Shown in pieces: positions 46,039 through 54,067 of a stretch of DNA of 64,000 nt; position 1 is the first letter of the stretch; the number at the start of each line of letters is the position of its first letter. Where the stretch lies: assembly GCF_006496635.1 (NCBI RefSeq), contig NZ_CP022958.1:3410001-3474000 (forward strand), read 5' to 3'. The notes beneath the pieces were generated by a model. That model was not told the origin of the DNA. It did not search any database and was given only the letters and a program-made list of their open reading frames with translations. This DNA is from Azoarcus sp. DD4 (GTDB taxonomy: Bacteria > Pseudomonadota > Gammaproteobacteria > Burkholderiales > Rhodocyclaceae). The position numbers and the translations under genes are program-made.

Positions 46039-46281
46039 ATGCTCAACATCAAGGTTCTCGGCCCCGGCTGCGCCAACTGCAGGAAGCTCGAGGAAGTCGC
46101 GCGCGAGGCGGTCGCCTCGCTCGGCGTGGAGGCGGAGATCACCAAGGTCACCGACATGCAGCAGATCATCGCCTACGACGTGCTGAAGACGCCGGGCCTG
46201 GTGATCAACGAAAAGCTGGTGTCCTCCGGCCGCATCCCGACGCCGGCCTCGGTGGCGGAGTGGCTGCGCGCCGCCGGCTAG
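46039..46281 (+). CDS. small redox-active disulfide protein, thioredoxin family (TIGR00412-like)
   Basis: An 80-residue mini-thioredoxin with the redox motif CANC in VLGPGCANCRKLEEVAREAV, and the cis-proline segment KTPGLVINEKLVSSGRIP. AAAGGAG eight bases upstream supports the ATG. Proteins of this type are regularly encoded after DUF318 permeases; a role in loading or reducing thiol-reactive metal(loid)s for the permease is likely but unproven. No signal peptide, so cytoplasmic. Confidence 0.9.
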   Translation: MLNIKVLGPGCANCRKLEEVAREAVASLGVEAEITKVTDMQQIIAYDVLKTPGLVINEKLVSSGRIPTPASVAEWLRAAG

Positions 46282-46573
46282 TGTGCCGCTTGTCCACATT
46301 TTCTGTGGATAAGCGCTGGAGCAAGTCGGCTAAACGGCCGACGGCAAAGGCTTTTTTGCCCGTGCCCCAGTTCGTGGCAGAGCGCGGCGACCCTGCGCCC
46401 GTGCGCGTTGCCGGCTGAGTGCCTACTTTGCCACGCTGGCCCGCATATTCCGTTTGCGAGCACGCTGCCGCCCAACAAGACTGAAGCAGGGTCGGCGCGG
46501 CAGGGGCATCCGCAGCCAAACCGGCCGGACAAGGATGGCCAGCCTCCGCTGGCCGCCGCAACGGAGACGCGTG

Positions 46574-46870
46574 ATGAGATTCAATCTCTTCGAACCCCGT
46601 ATCGACGCTCACATCCGCAAGGCCCAGGACTACCTGAACGAAGCCAACCTCGCCCGTCTGGAGCATCAGGTCGCCGCGGAACACCACGCGGCGCTGGCCA
46701 AGATGTACGCCGAGCGGGCGGCGCGCCTTGAAATGGAGATCAACAGCGCGCTGCAGCGATCGCTGAACGCCCGTCCCCGCAGCGAAGACGCGAAAGAGCC
46801 GCCCGAGCGCGCGCCGGCCGACGCGGCACCGCTGTATCCGCTCAACCCGGCGCGCAACACCCGCGCCTGA
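46574..46870 (+). CDS. hypothetical small coiled-coil protein
   Basis: A 98-residue protein that I do not recognise. The chosen ATG has CGGAGA upstream and starts MRFNLFEPRIDAHIRKAQDY. Residues 10-70 are strongly helical and rich in Ala, Glu, Arg and His (EHQVAAEHHAALAKMYAERA), suggesting a coiled coil. The tail is disordered and proline-rich. It is isolated between the redox-disulfide gene (292 bases upstream, with no gene and no clear signal seen) and the convergent radical SAM gene. Its stop codon lies in the loop of a hairpin. Confidence 0.6.
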   Translation: MRFNLFEPRIDAHIRKAQDYLNEANLARLEHQVAAEHHAALAKMYAERAARLEMEINSALQRSLNARPRSEDAKEPPERAPADAAPLYPLNPARNTRA

Positions 46871-46879
46871 AGGCGCGGG
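46860..46879. terminator. hairpin between convergent genes, possible bidirectional terminator
   Basis: CCCGCGCC-TGAA-GGCGCGGG is a perfect 8-bp stem with a tetraloop that contains the TGA stop of the small coiled-coil gene. It sits six bases beyond the stop of the oppositely oriented radical SAM gene. No T-tract follows, so termination may be Rho-assisted, or the hairpin may only protect the 3' ends. Confidence 0.4.
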
Positions 46880-46885
46880 CGCGGC

Positions 46886-48796
46886 TCAGGCCTGCGTCAG
46901 CGCCCGTGCGATGAACTGCCGCGCCACGCGCGGGCGCGGCACTTTTTCCGCAAACCAGCTGCGCACGTCGGTATCAAGCCCGATGCCGTGCATGTAGTTG
47001 TAGAGCGCCTTGTTGAGCGCGGTGCCGAGCGCGTCATGGTCCACGCCGGTCGGGTCGATGAACTCGACGTCGTTGGTGGCGAAGCTGATCGGCGGCAGCG
47101 GCACCAGGCGCACGCCGTATTCGTCCGGCTGCTTGCCCACCGGTGAATGCACCGTGCAGGCGAAGCGGTGGAAGAAACCTGACTGGATGCAGCCGGCCTC
47201 GAACAGCTGGCGCACGTATTCCAGCGCATCCACCGTGTCGTGCACCGTCTGCGTCGGAAAGCCGTACATCAGGTAGGCATGCACCAGCACGCCGGCCTCG
47301 GCAAAGGCGTGGGTGACGCGCGCCACCTGGTCCACCGACACGCCCTTCTTCATCAGCTTGAGCAGGCGGTCGGAGGCCACCTCCAGCCCGCCGGAGATCG
47401 CGATGCAGCCGCTGTCGGCAAGCAGCTGGCACAGCTCCGGGGTGAAGGACTTCTCGAAGCGGATGTTGCCCCACCACGAGATCGCCACCCCGCGGCGTAG
47501 CAGTTCTTCGGCGAGCGCACGCAGCGCCTTGGGCGGCGCCGCCTCGTCGACGAAGTGGAAACCGGTCTGGCCGGTCTCGGCGACGATGGCCTCGATGCGG
47601 TCTACCAGCACGCTGGCTGCGGCACCCTCGTAGCGCGAGATGTAGTCCAGGCTGATGTCGCAGAAGCTGCACTTCTTCCAGTAGCAGCCGTGCGCCACGG
47701 TGAGCTTGTTCCAGCGCCCGTCCGACCACAGCCGGTGCATCGGGTTGAGCATGTCGAGGATGGACAGGTAGCGATCCAGCGGCAGGCCGTCCCAGGTGGG
47801 CGTGCCGACGTCGGCGAAGGCGATGTCGGGCTCGGGGAAATGCTCGTAGCGCACCTCGCCGCTGCCGGCTTCGCGCCGGAAGGTGCGCACCAGGCGCCCG
47901 GCCGGGCGCCCGCCCTGCAGGTGATCGATCAGCGCGAGGATGGGGCGCTCGCCGTCGTCCAGCGTGACGTAATCGAAGTAGTCGAACACGCGAGGCTCCT
48001 TCAGCTTGCGCAGTTCGGTGTTCACAAAGCCGCCGCCGAGCGCGACCGCGATGGACGGGTCGTGCGCCTTGATCGCCTGCGCAATGCGGAAGGCGCCATA
48101 CACCGAGCCGGGGAAAGGCACCGACAGCAGCACCAGTTGCGGGCGGTGGCGCGCGATGGCTTCCAGCGTCAGCTCCCGCAGCAGCGCGTCGACCAGGGTA
48201 GGCGGCGCCGCCAGGGCCTGCGCCAGGGGTTCGAAGCCGGGCTGGCTGCGCGCCAGCGATTCAGCGTAGCGGACGAACTCGAAGCGCGGATCGACCGACT
48301 CGCGCAGCACGTCGGCAAGATCGTTGAGGTAGAGCGTGGCGAGATGGCGGGCGCGGTCCTGCAGGCCGAGCGAGCCGAAGGCCCAGGCCAGCGGATCGCC
48401 GCCGTCCGGGTCGTAATAGACGTCGAGTGCGTCGAAGCGCGGCCCTTCCGGCAGGAAGGTGCGCGAGCAGATGCGGTGCGCCACGGTGGAGTCGCGTCCC
48501 TGCAGGAAGGCGATCACCGGGGCGATGGTGAACAGGTAGCGGTCGAAGTGTTCGAGAAAACCGGCCGCCAGCGGCGTGCGCTTCTTCGCCGGGATCGCCT
48601 CGATCGCCGCGCGGATGGCCTTCAGGCCGTCGCGCGACAGGAGCCGCAGCACCAGCGCCAGCGCAAGATCCTCCTGCACCGCGGGCAGGCCGCGCGAGCG
48701 CAGGAAGCCGGTGAGATAGGCGGTGGACGGGTAAGGCGTATTGAGCTGCGTCATCGGCGGGATGACCGACAGCACGCGCATCGGGGTGGTCTGCAT
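46886..48796 (-). CDS. B12-binding-domain-type radical SAM protein
   Basis: A 636-residue radical SAM enzyme of unknown reaction. The N-terminal half contains a cobalamin-binding-like Rossmann region (VLSVIPPMTQLNTPYPS at the start and IAVALGGGFVNTELRKLKEP near residue 250). The iron-sulfur motif is in AHGCYWKKCSFCDISLDY, spaced CX4CX2C instead of the canonical CX3CX2C, as in several B12-type subfamilies. GGLEVASDRLLKLMKKGVS and AYLMYGFPTQTVHDTVDALE complete the barrel. The usual DXHXXG cobalamin motif is not obvious. It stands alone, divergent from a chemoreceptor gene, so context gives no substrate. Confidence 0.85.
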   Translation of the reverse strand: MQTTPMRVLSVIPPMTQLNTPYPSTAYLTGFLRSRGLPAVQEDLALALVLRLLSRDGLKAIRAAIEAIPAKKRTPLAAGFLEHFDRYLFTIAPVIAFLQGRDSTVAHRICSRTFLPEGPRFDALDVYYDPDGGDPLAWAFGSLGLQDRARHLATLYLNDLADVLRESVDPRFEFVRYAESLARSQPGFEPLAQALAAPPTLVDALLRELTLEAIARHRPQLVLLSVPFPGSVYGAFRIAQAIKAHDPSIAVALGGGFVNTELRKLKEPRVFDYFDYVTLDDGERPILALIDHLQGGRPAGRLVRTFRREAGSGEVRYEHFPEPDIAFADVGTPTWDGLPLDRYLSILDMLNPMHRLWSDGRWNKLTVAHGCYWKKCSFCDISLDYISRYEGAAASVLVDRIEAIVAETGQTGFHFVDEAAPPKALRALAEELLRRGVAISWWGNIRFEKSFTPELCQLLADSGCIAISGGLEVASDRLLKLMKKGVSVDQVARVTHAFAEAGVLVHAYLMYGFPTQTVHDTVDALEYVRQLFEAGCIQSGFFHRFACTVHSPVGKQPDEYGVRLVPLPPISFATNDVEFIDPTGVDHDALGTALNKALYNYMHGIGLDTDVRSWFAEKVPRPRVARQFIARALTQA

Positions 48797-49029
48797 CGGG
48801 TACGGGGCCGGCCGAGCCGGCTGCTGCGGGGTGTTCAGGCGCGAAGGATACCGCGAGCGGCCGGCGTCGCGGGCGCTCGCAGCGCCGCGTCCGAAATTGC
48901 AGGAATCGGCCACGGCGCGGCGCCGATCCTGCCATTTCCGGCTTTCGGCGCCGGCGTCATGACAACGACAATTCCCGGCCGGGCGGTCCGGGCGCATCGC
49001 CCCCGCCCTGTTACACGAGGATATCCAGG

Positions 49030-50652
49030 ATGAACGACATGATGATCGGCATGCGCCTGCTGCTGGCCTTCGGGCTGGTGCTGGTGCTGTTCGGCACCGC
49101 GGCGGCCTTCATCGGGCTGAAGGCGCTGCGCATCGAGGAGCAGGCGCTGCTGGTCGAACGCGACGGCCTCGAACGCTCGCGCCAGGCTACCGACCTGCTC
49201 TACCGGGTGATGCGCTACCGCATCGACATGCGCGACATGCTCGGCAAGGTCGACAGCCCCGAGATCGCGCGCATCGCCCGCCAGCAGCTCGACACACTCG
49301 ACGGCCTGCGCGGCGACGTCGAACCCTTCCTCGCTGCAGGTGAAGCCGACATCGCCGACACCGGCCGCGCGATCGCCGGTTCGCTCGACGCCCTCAAGCC
49401 CCACGTCGCCGACATCGTCAGCGCCGCCGCCGGCGGCGACCGCGCCGGCATCCTGGAGGGCATGGGCAAGAGCCGCCACCTGATCAACGCCATCCAGGAC
49501 GACAGCAACAAACTGATCGACGCGGTGCGCAGCCGCTCGCACGAGGTGATGCAGGCGATGAAGGCCGACGCCCGCGCCGGTCTGGTGCTGATGGCGGCCG
49601 CCTTCGCGATCGCCAGCGTTGCGGCCGCCATCTGTGCGGTCCTCGTCACCCGCTCCATCACCCGGCCGATAGGCGAGCTGGTGCGCGTCGCCGACCAACT
49701 CGCCGCCGGCAACCTGCGGGTGCGTACCGAAGCCACCTCGCGCGACGAAATCGGCCAGCTGCAGAACGCCTTCGGCCGCATGGCAGACGCCCTCAACCAG
49801 ACCCTGGGCCAGCTCAATACCGGAGCAAAGCAGGTGGACGGCGCCGCCCGCCAGCTCGAAAGCGACTCGCGGACGGTGTTCCGCAACATCGAGACCCAGT
49901 CGGAATTCTCCAGCGCCATGGCCGCCGCGCTGGAGGAAATGTCCACCAGCGTCGATCACATCGCCGCGATCTCCGAGGAGGCCCGCCAGGCATCCACCGT
50001 GGCAAGCGCCAAGGCCAACACCAGTGCGCAGAGCATCCGCCAGATGACCGAGCGCATCGACGCCGTGGCGGAAACGATCAATCGCAGCGCCGAAACCGCG
50101 CAGCTGCTGGGCAGCGAATCGGAGCGCATCTCCTCCATCGTCACGGTCATCAAGGAAGTTGCCGACCAGACCAACCTGCTGGCGCTCAATGCCGCGATCG
50201 AGGCGGCGCGGGCGGGCGAACAGGGCCGCGGTTTCGCGGTGGTGGCCGACGAGGTAAGGAAGCTGGCGGAGAAGACCACGCACTCCACCCAGGAGATCAG
50301 CGCCATGGTCGGCTCCATCCAGTCCGGTACCCAGCAGATGAGCAGCCGGCTGTCGGCCGCGGTGTCCGCGGTGCAGGACGGGCTGGCGCAGGCGCGCAGC
50401 GCCGGTACGGTGGTGCACGAGATCGACGCCGACGCCCGGGCGGTCCGGCGCGCCATCGACGACGTATCGACCGCGCTGCAGGAGCAGTCCGCAGCCGGCC
50501 GCGACATCGCCGCGCGGGTCGAGCGCATCGTGCAGATGGCGGAAGAGACCTCGGCTGCGGCGCACTCCATGTCGGACGCCTCTTCCGGCATGAAATCGCT
50601 GGCCGAAGTGCTGCACACCAGCCTGCAGCGCTTCAGCCTGCGCGGTCGCTGA
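49030..50652 (+). CDS. methyl-accepting chemotaxis protein
   Basis: A 540-residue chemoreceptor: TM1 near residues 8-30, a periplasmic helical sensor of about 155 residues (four-helix-bundle type), TM2 near 187-210, HAMP domain (RSITRPIGELVRVADQLAAG), and a cytoplasmic signalling domain. The highly conserved hairpin tip is in EVADQTNLLALNAAIEAARA with EQGRGFAVVADEVRKLAEKT. The C-terminus lacks a CheR-tethering pentapeptide. No che genes are nearby. Position beside aromatic catabolic genes raises the possibility of chemotaxis to aromatics, but nothing in the sequence shows it. Confidence 0.94.
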   Translation: MNDMMIGMRLLLAFGLVLVLFGTAAAFIGLKALRIEEQALLVERDGLERSRQATDLLYRVMRYRIDMRDMLGKVDSPEIARIARQQLDTLDGLRGDVEPFLAAGEADIADTGRAIAGSLDALKPHVADIVSAAAGGDRAGILEGMGKSRHLINAIQDDSNKLIDAVRSRSHEVMQAMKADARAGLVLMAAAFAIASVAAAICAVLVTRSITRPIGELVRVADQLAAGNLRVRTEATSRDEIGQLQNAFGRMADALNQTLGQLNTGAKQVDGAARQLESDSRTVFRNIETQSEFSSAMAAALEEMSTSVDHIAAISEEARQASTVASAKANTSAQSIRQMTERIDAVAETINRSAETAQLLGSESERISSIVTVIKEVADQTNLLALNAAIEAARAGEQGRGFAVVADEVRKLAEKTTHSTQEISAMVGSIQSGTQQMSSRLSAAVSAVQDGLAQARSAGTVVHEIDADARAVRRAIDDVSTALQEQSAAGRDIAARVERIVQMAEETSAAAHSMSDASSGMKSLAEVLHTSLQRFSLRGR

Positions 50653-50677
50653 GCGCGCGCCGCCGCCGGCCGCGCCC

Positions 50678-53083
50678 TCAGCGCGCCAGCTGCTCGCGGA
50701 AGCGCTGCAGCGCGGCGTCGGCCGGATCGAGCGCCACCAGCTTGTCGGCGTAGCCCAGGGCGTGCGCGCGCTCGCCGCGCTGGTATTCGTAGCTGGCCAA
50801 TGCCTGCAGCACGGTGCGCTCCGCCGGCGCGCGCCGGTGCAGGCGCTGCAGCACGGCGATCGCCTCCACCACCTGACCGCCGTCGTGCAGCGCCACCGCG
50901 TATACGTAGCCGTAGCGCACCGAAGCCGGCGCAAGGCTTGCTGCGCGGGCGAGCAAGGCCAGGGCTTCGTCGCGCCGGCCCTGGCGCACCTTGAGCAAGC
51001 CGAGCGCGTGCACCGGTTCGGCGGCGAGCGGATCGGCCTTGATCGCGTCCTGCAATATCTGTTCGGCCTCGGCATCGCGCCCGGTCTGGCGATAGAGATC
51101 GGCGAGATTCACCCGCGCCGGCACCGAGCGCGGATCCAGCGTCAATGCCTGGCGGAAAGCGGCTTCTGCCGCTGCGGCATCGCCGCTGCGTGCATGCAGG
51201 GTGCCGAGGTTGAGATGGCTTTCGGGCAGTTCGGCGGCGGCGAGCTCGGAAGCGACCAGCTCCTCGAACGCACGCCGCCGTGCGGCGAGCGCCGCACCGG
51301 AGAGCAACGCCTCCGGCACGTCGGCCAGGCTGCGGGCGGCGTCGATCCGCACCAGACGCACCGGGTCGTCGAGCAGCGGCACCAGCCGTTCGGCCCGCGC
51401 GCGCGCCTCCAGCATCTGCGCCGCGCGGGCCGCCGCCGCACGGACCAGCGCATCCTGCGCGGCAAGGCCATGGTACAGGCTGTCGCGTGCGGCCGCGCCC
51501 GGATAGGACGGCAACAGCGCGAGTGCCGTTGCCCGCGCCATCGGCGTCGCCTCCGCATCGTGCGCCAGGGCCGCCAGCAAGCCGCCGGCCTCGGCCCTGC
51601 CCTTGCGTGCGGCATCGAGCGCCTGCACCAGCGCGGTCGGCTCGCGCGCCTTGCCATACCAGCGCTTCACTGCCTGCGCCGCCCATTCCGGGGCGCGCCT
51701 GTCGTGGCACTGGTTGCAGGCATTGGGCGTGCCATGACGCACGGTCTGCTGCGGATTCGGGATGCTGAAGCCGTGGTCGCGCCGCACATCCACGCCCATG
51801 TAGGTCGTGGGCGGCATGTGGCAGTCGACGCAGCGTCCGCCGGGCGCAGCGCTGGCGTGGTGGTGGTGCTCCGGCGTGTCGAACACGTCGGCACGGTGGC
51901 ACTGGCCGCACAGCGCGTTGTCCGGCGCCTTGAGCTTCAGCGTATGCGGATCGTGGCAATTGCTGCAGGTCACTCCGGCACGGTGCATGCGGCTCTGCAC
52001 GAAGGAGCCGTACTCGAACACCTCGCCGTCGATGCGGCCGTCGGCGTGATAGGCGCCGGGTTCGAGCAGCGTCGGCGCATGGCTGTCGAGGAAAGCACTG
52101 TCGTGCGGCACCGGTTCGACGATCTGGCGCCGGCGCGCATGGCAGGCGAAGCAGGCGTCGGCCTCCTGGCGCGGCGGCGCGGCGCCCGCCCAGCGCGCGA
52201 TCGGGTGGTCGCCGACGAACTGCCAGTGGCCGCCCTTGTCCGCCCGCAGCGGGCGCGCGAAACCCTTGCCCTCGTCCGCCGCCGGCTTGCCGTCCGCCGC
52301 CGTGCGCGCCCAGGCGACGTGGGCCGAGCCCGGCCCATGGCAGGCCTCGCAGGCGACGTTGATCTCCCGCCAGCGCGTGTCGAAGCGGTTGGCGGCAAGG
52401 TCGAATCCCTTGCTCACTTCGGTGGAATGGCAGGCGGCGCACATGTGGTTCCAGTTCTGGCTGCGCGCCGTCCAGTGCAGCGGATCGCCGGCCTTCACGT
52501 TCTGGCCGGGGTAGAGGTGGTACCAGCGCTGACCGCCTGCTTCCTTGGGCCGCGCATCCCAGACGATGGACAGCGCCTGCAGCCGGCCGCCGGGCTGTTC
52601 GATCAGGTATTGCTGCAGCGGATACACGCCGAAGGTGTATTTGATCTCGAACCCGGCGAGCTTGCCGTCGGCGCCGTCGGTCTCGACGAAATGGCGGCCG
52701 TCGCGGCGGAAGAAGCGCGACACCGTGCCGGCGTAGCTGAAGCGGGCGTCGTCGAAATCGCCGAGCACAGTCTGCGCATCGGCGTGCTGCATCGCCTTGG
52801 CGTGGTGCGAGCCCGTCCACGCGGCGGCTTCGGCCTGATGGCATTCGGCGCAGGCGGTGGCGCCGACATGGCTGGCCGCGGCCATCCGCGGCGCGGCAGA
52901 TTGCACGGGCGATACGGGGTCTGCGGCGACAAAGTACCGCCAGAGTGCGAACACCAAAGCGAGCAGAAGAGCGCCCGTGAGCAGCCACCACCCCGGACGC
53001 GAAGGCCCGACGGCAGGCTGTGCCGCCCCCTTTCCGCCTTGCCTGCCGCCCTTCCCCGCCGCCTTCGCTGCCTTGTGCTTCAT
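50678..53083 (-). CDS. membrane-anchored octaheme cytochrome c with C-terminal TPR region
   Basis: An 801-residue protein. One helix (about 31-53, GWWLLTGALLLALVFALWRY) anchors it in the inner membrane. The periplasmic part has eight CXXCH motifs in order: CAECH (78-82), CAACH, CEACH, CFACH, CSNCH, CGQCH, CVDCH and CNQCH. About 400 residues of helical repeats follow: HEAT-like, then TPR (AEAAFRQALTLDPRSVPARV, LADLYRQTGRDAEAEQILQD). The plan is that of multiheme proteins with cytochrome c554/NrfA-like heme packing plus a TPR tail. Function unknown; it could be an electron-transfer or nitrogen/sulfur-oxide redox enzyme. It converges on the chemoreceptor gene. Confidence 0.88.
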   Translation of the reverse strand: MKHKAAKAAGKGGRQGGKGAAQPAVGPSRPGWWLLTGALLLALVFALWRYFVAADPVSPVQSAAPRMAAASHVGATACAECHQAEAAAWTGSHHAKAMQHADAQTVLGDFDDARFSYAGTVSRFFRRDGRHFVETDGADGKLAGFEIKYTFGVYPLQQYLIEQPGGRLQALSIVWDARPKEAGGQRWYHLYPGQNVKAGDPLHWTARSQNWNHMCAACHSTEVSKGFDLAANRFDTRWREINVACEACHGPGSAHVAWARTAADGKPAADEGKGFARPLRADKGGHWQFVGDHPIARWAGAAPPRQEADACFACHARRRQIVEPVPHDSAFLDSHAPTLLEPGAYHADGRIDGEVFEYGSFVQSRMHRAGVTCSNCHDPHTLKLKAPDNALCGQCHRADVFDTPEHHHHASAAPGGRCVDCHMPPTTYMGVDVRRDHGFSIPNPQQTVRHGTPNACNQCHDRRAPEWAAQAVKRWYGKAREPTALVQALDAARKGRAEAGGLLAALAHDAEATPMARATALALLPSYPGAAARDSLYHGLAAQDALVRAAAARAAQMLEARARAERLVPLLDDPVRLVRIDAARSLADVPEALLSGAALAARRRAFEELVASELAAAELPESHLNLGTLHARSGDAAAAEAAFRQALTLDPRSVPARVNLADLYRQTGRDAEAEQILQDAIKADPLAAEPVHALGLLKVRQGRRDEALALLARAASLAPASVRYGYVYAVALHDGGQVVEAIAVLQRLHRRAPAERTVLQALASYEYQRGERAHALGYADKLVALDPADAALQRFREQLAR

Positions 53084-53193
53084 CGAATCGATTCCGTTCC
53101 ACGTCCCTGTCGAACCGCCCCCCGGCCCGACCACCGATTCTGCACCGCTATGGTGCAGGGCACGAAATCATTTCGACGTCGCCTGCGCTCCGC

Positions 53194-53511
53194 TCAGGCG
53201 AGCGCGAGGAAGACGCGGCCGTCCTCGATCTTCACCGGGTAGCTGCGGATGTCCTCGGTGAGCGGCGCGCACAGCGCCTTGCCCGTGCGCACGTCGAACT
53301 TGCCCTGATGCAGCGGGCATTCGATCTCGTAGCCGTCGAGAAAGCCGTCGCACAGGCGGGCGTGGCCGTGGCTGCAGATATTGTCGCTGGCGTAGATCTC
53401 GCCATCGACGCTGTAGAGCGCGATGTCGCGCCCGCCGATCTCGACGCCGATCACGTCGTCCTGCGGCACCGCGTCGACTTCGGCGGCGGCAATCCATTCG
53501 ATGTTGCTCAT
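53194..53511 (-). CDS. nagAb: Rieske ferredoxin of the salicylate 5-hydroxylase-type system
   Basis: A 105-residue Rieske ferredoxin with ligands C46-S-H48 and C65-PL-H68 in NICSHGHARLCDG and ECPLHQGKFDVRTGKAL. It shuttles electrons from the reductase to the oxygenase and is the last of four genes in the order reductase, large, small, ferredoxin. It strongly resembles naphthalene/salicylate-type ferredoxins. The gene starts 52 bases after the small-subunit stop. Confidence 0.9.
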   Translation of the reverse strand: MSNIEWIAAAEVDAVPQDDVIGVEIGGRDIALYSVDGEIYASDNICSHGHARLCDGFLDGYEIECPLHQGKFDVRTGKALCAPLTEDIRSYPVKIEDGRVFLALA

Positions 53512-53563
53512 GTCGTCTCCTCAGTGTGCCGGCAGCCCGCGAGCCGCCGGCGTCGGCCTTCGT

Positions 53564-54067
53564 TCAGATGGGGTAGATGATGGAGTTGGGGATCATCTCG
53601 CTGTCGTACACACAGATGCGCTGGGCGAACTTAAGCCCCTGCGGCGTGCGCACCACGACGTCGAGATAGCGGCCGACGTTGAACACCGTGCTCACCTCGG
53701 ACAGCTTGGTGCGGAACACCGCGTAATTGGCTTCGCAGTGCCAGCGCACGCCGCCGGCCACCGTCTCCACCTTGCGCACCACCGGCGCGCCGGTGACGTG
53801 GCGCTGGTAGTAGGGGTCGTGGAACAGGGTCTCGCGGATGCCGTAGACGCGGTCCTTGAGCATGCCCTTGCTGTCGAAGGACAGCGTTGCCAGCGGAAAG
53901 CCGCGTTCGTGGTTCTCGCGCGGCACCAGGCGGTAGAGGCAGTCCTCGGTGAAGAATTCCGGCCACAGGTCCCAGTCGCCGGAATCGACCGCGGCGGCGT
54001 AATCGGCGTAGAGATTGGTCAGTTCGAACCAGTCGGCGAAGTTCATCTCGATTGCGCTGCTGCTCAT
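53564..54067 (-). CDS. nagH: aromatic-ring-hydroxylating oxygenase small subunit, salicylate 5-hydroxylase type
   Basis: Beta subunit of 167 residues with the cone-like NTF2-related fold. Landmarks are YADYAAAVDSGDWDLWPEFF, FTEDCLYRLVPRENHERGFP and RYLDVVVRTPQGLKFAQRIC. It has a structural role in assembling the alpha3-beta3 oxygenase. Its ATG overlaps the large-subunit stop by four bases (ATGA). Comparison from memory with NagH supports the assignment. Confidence 0.87.
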   Translation of the reverse strand: MSSSAIEMNFADWFELTNLYADYAAAVDSGDWDLWPEFFTEDCLYRLVPRENHERGFPLATLSFDSKGMLKDRVYGIRETLFHDPYYQRHVTGAPVVRKVETVAGGVRWHCEANYAVFRTKLSEVSTVFNVGRYLDVVVRTPQGLKFAQRICVYDSEMIPNSIIYPI

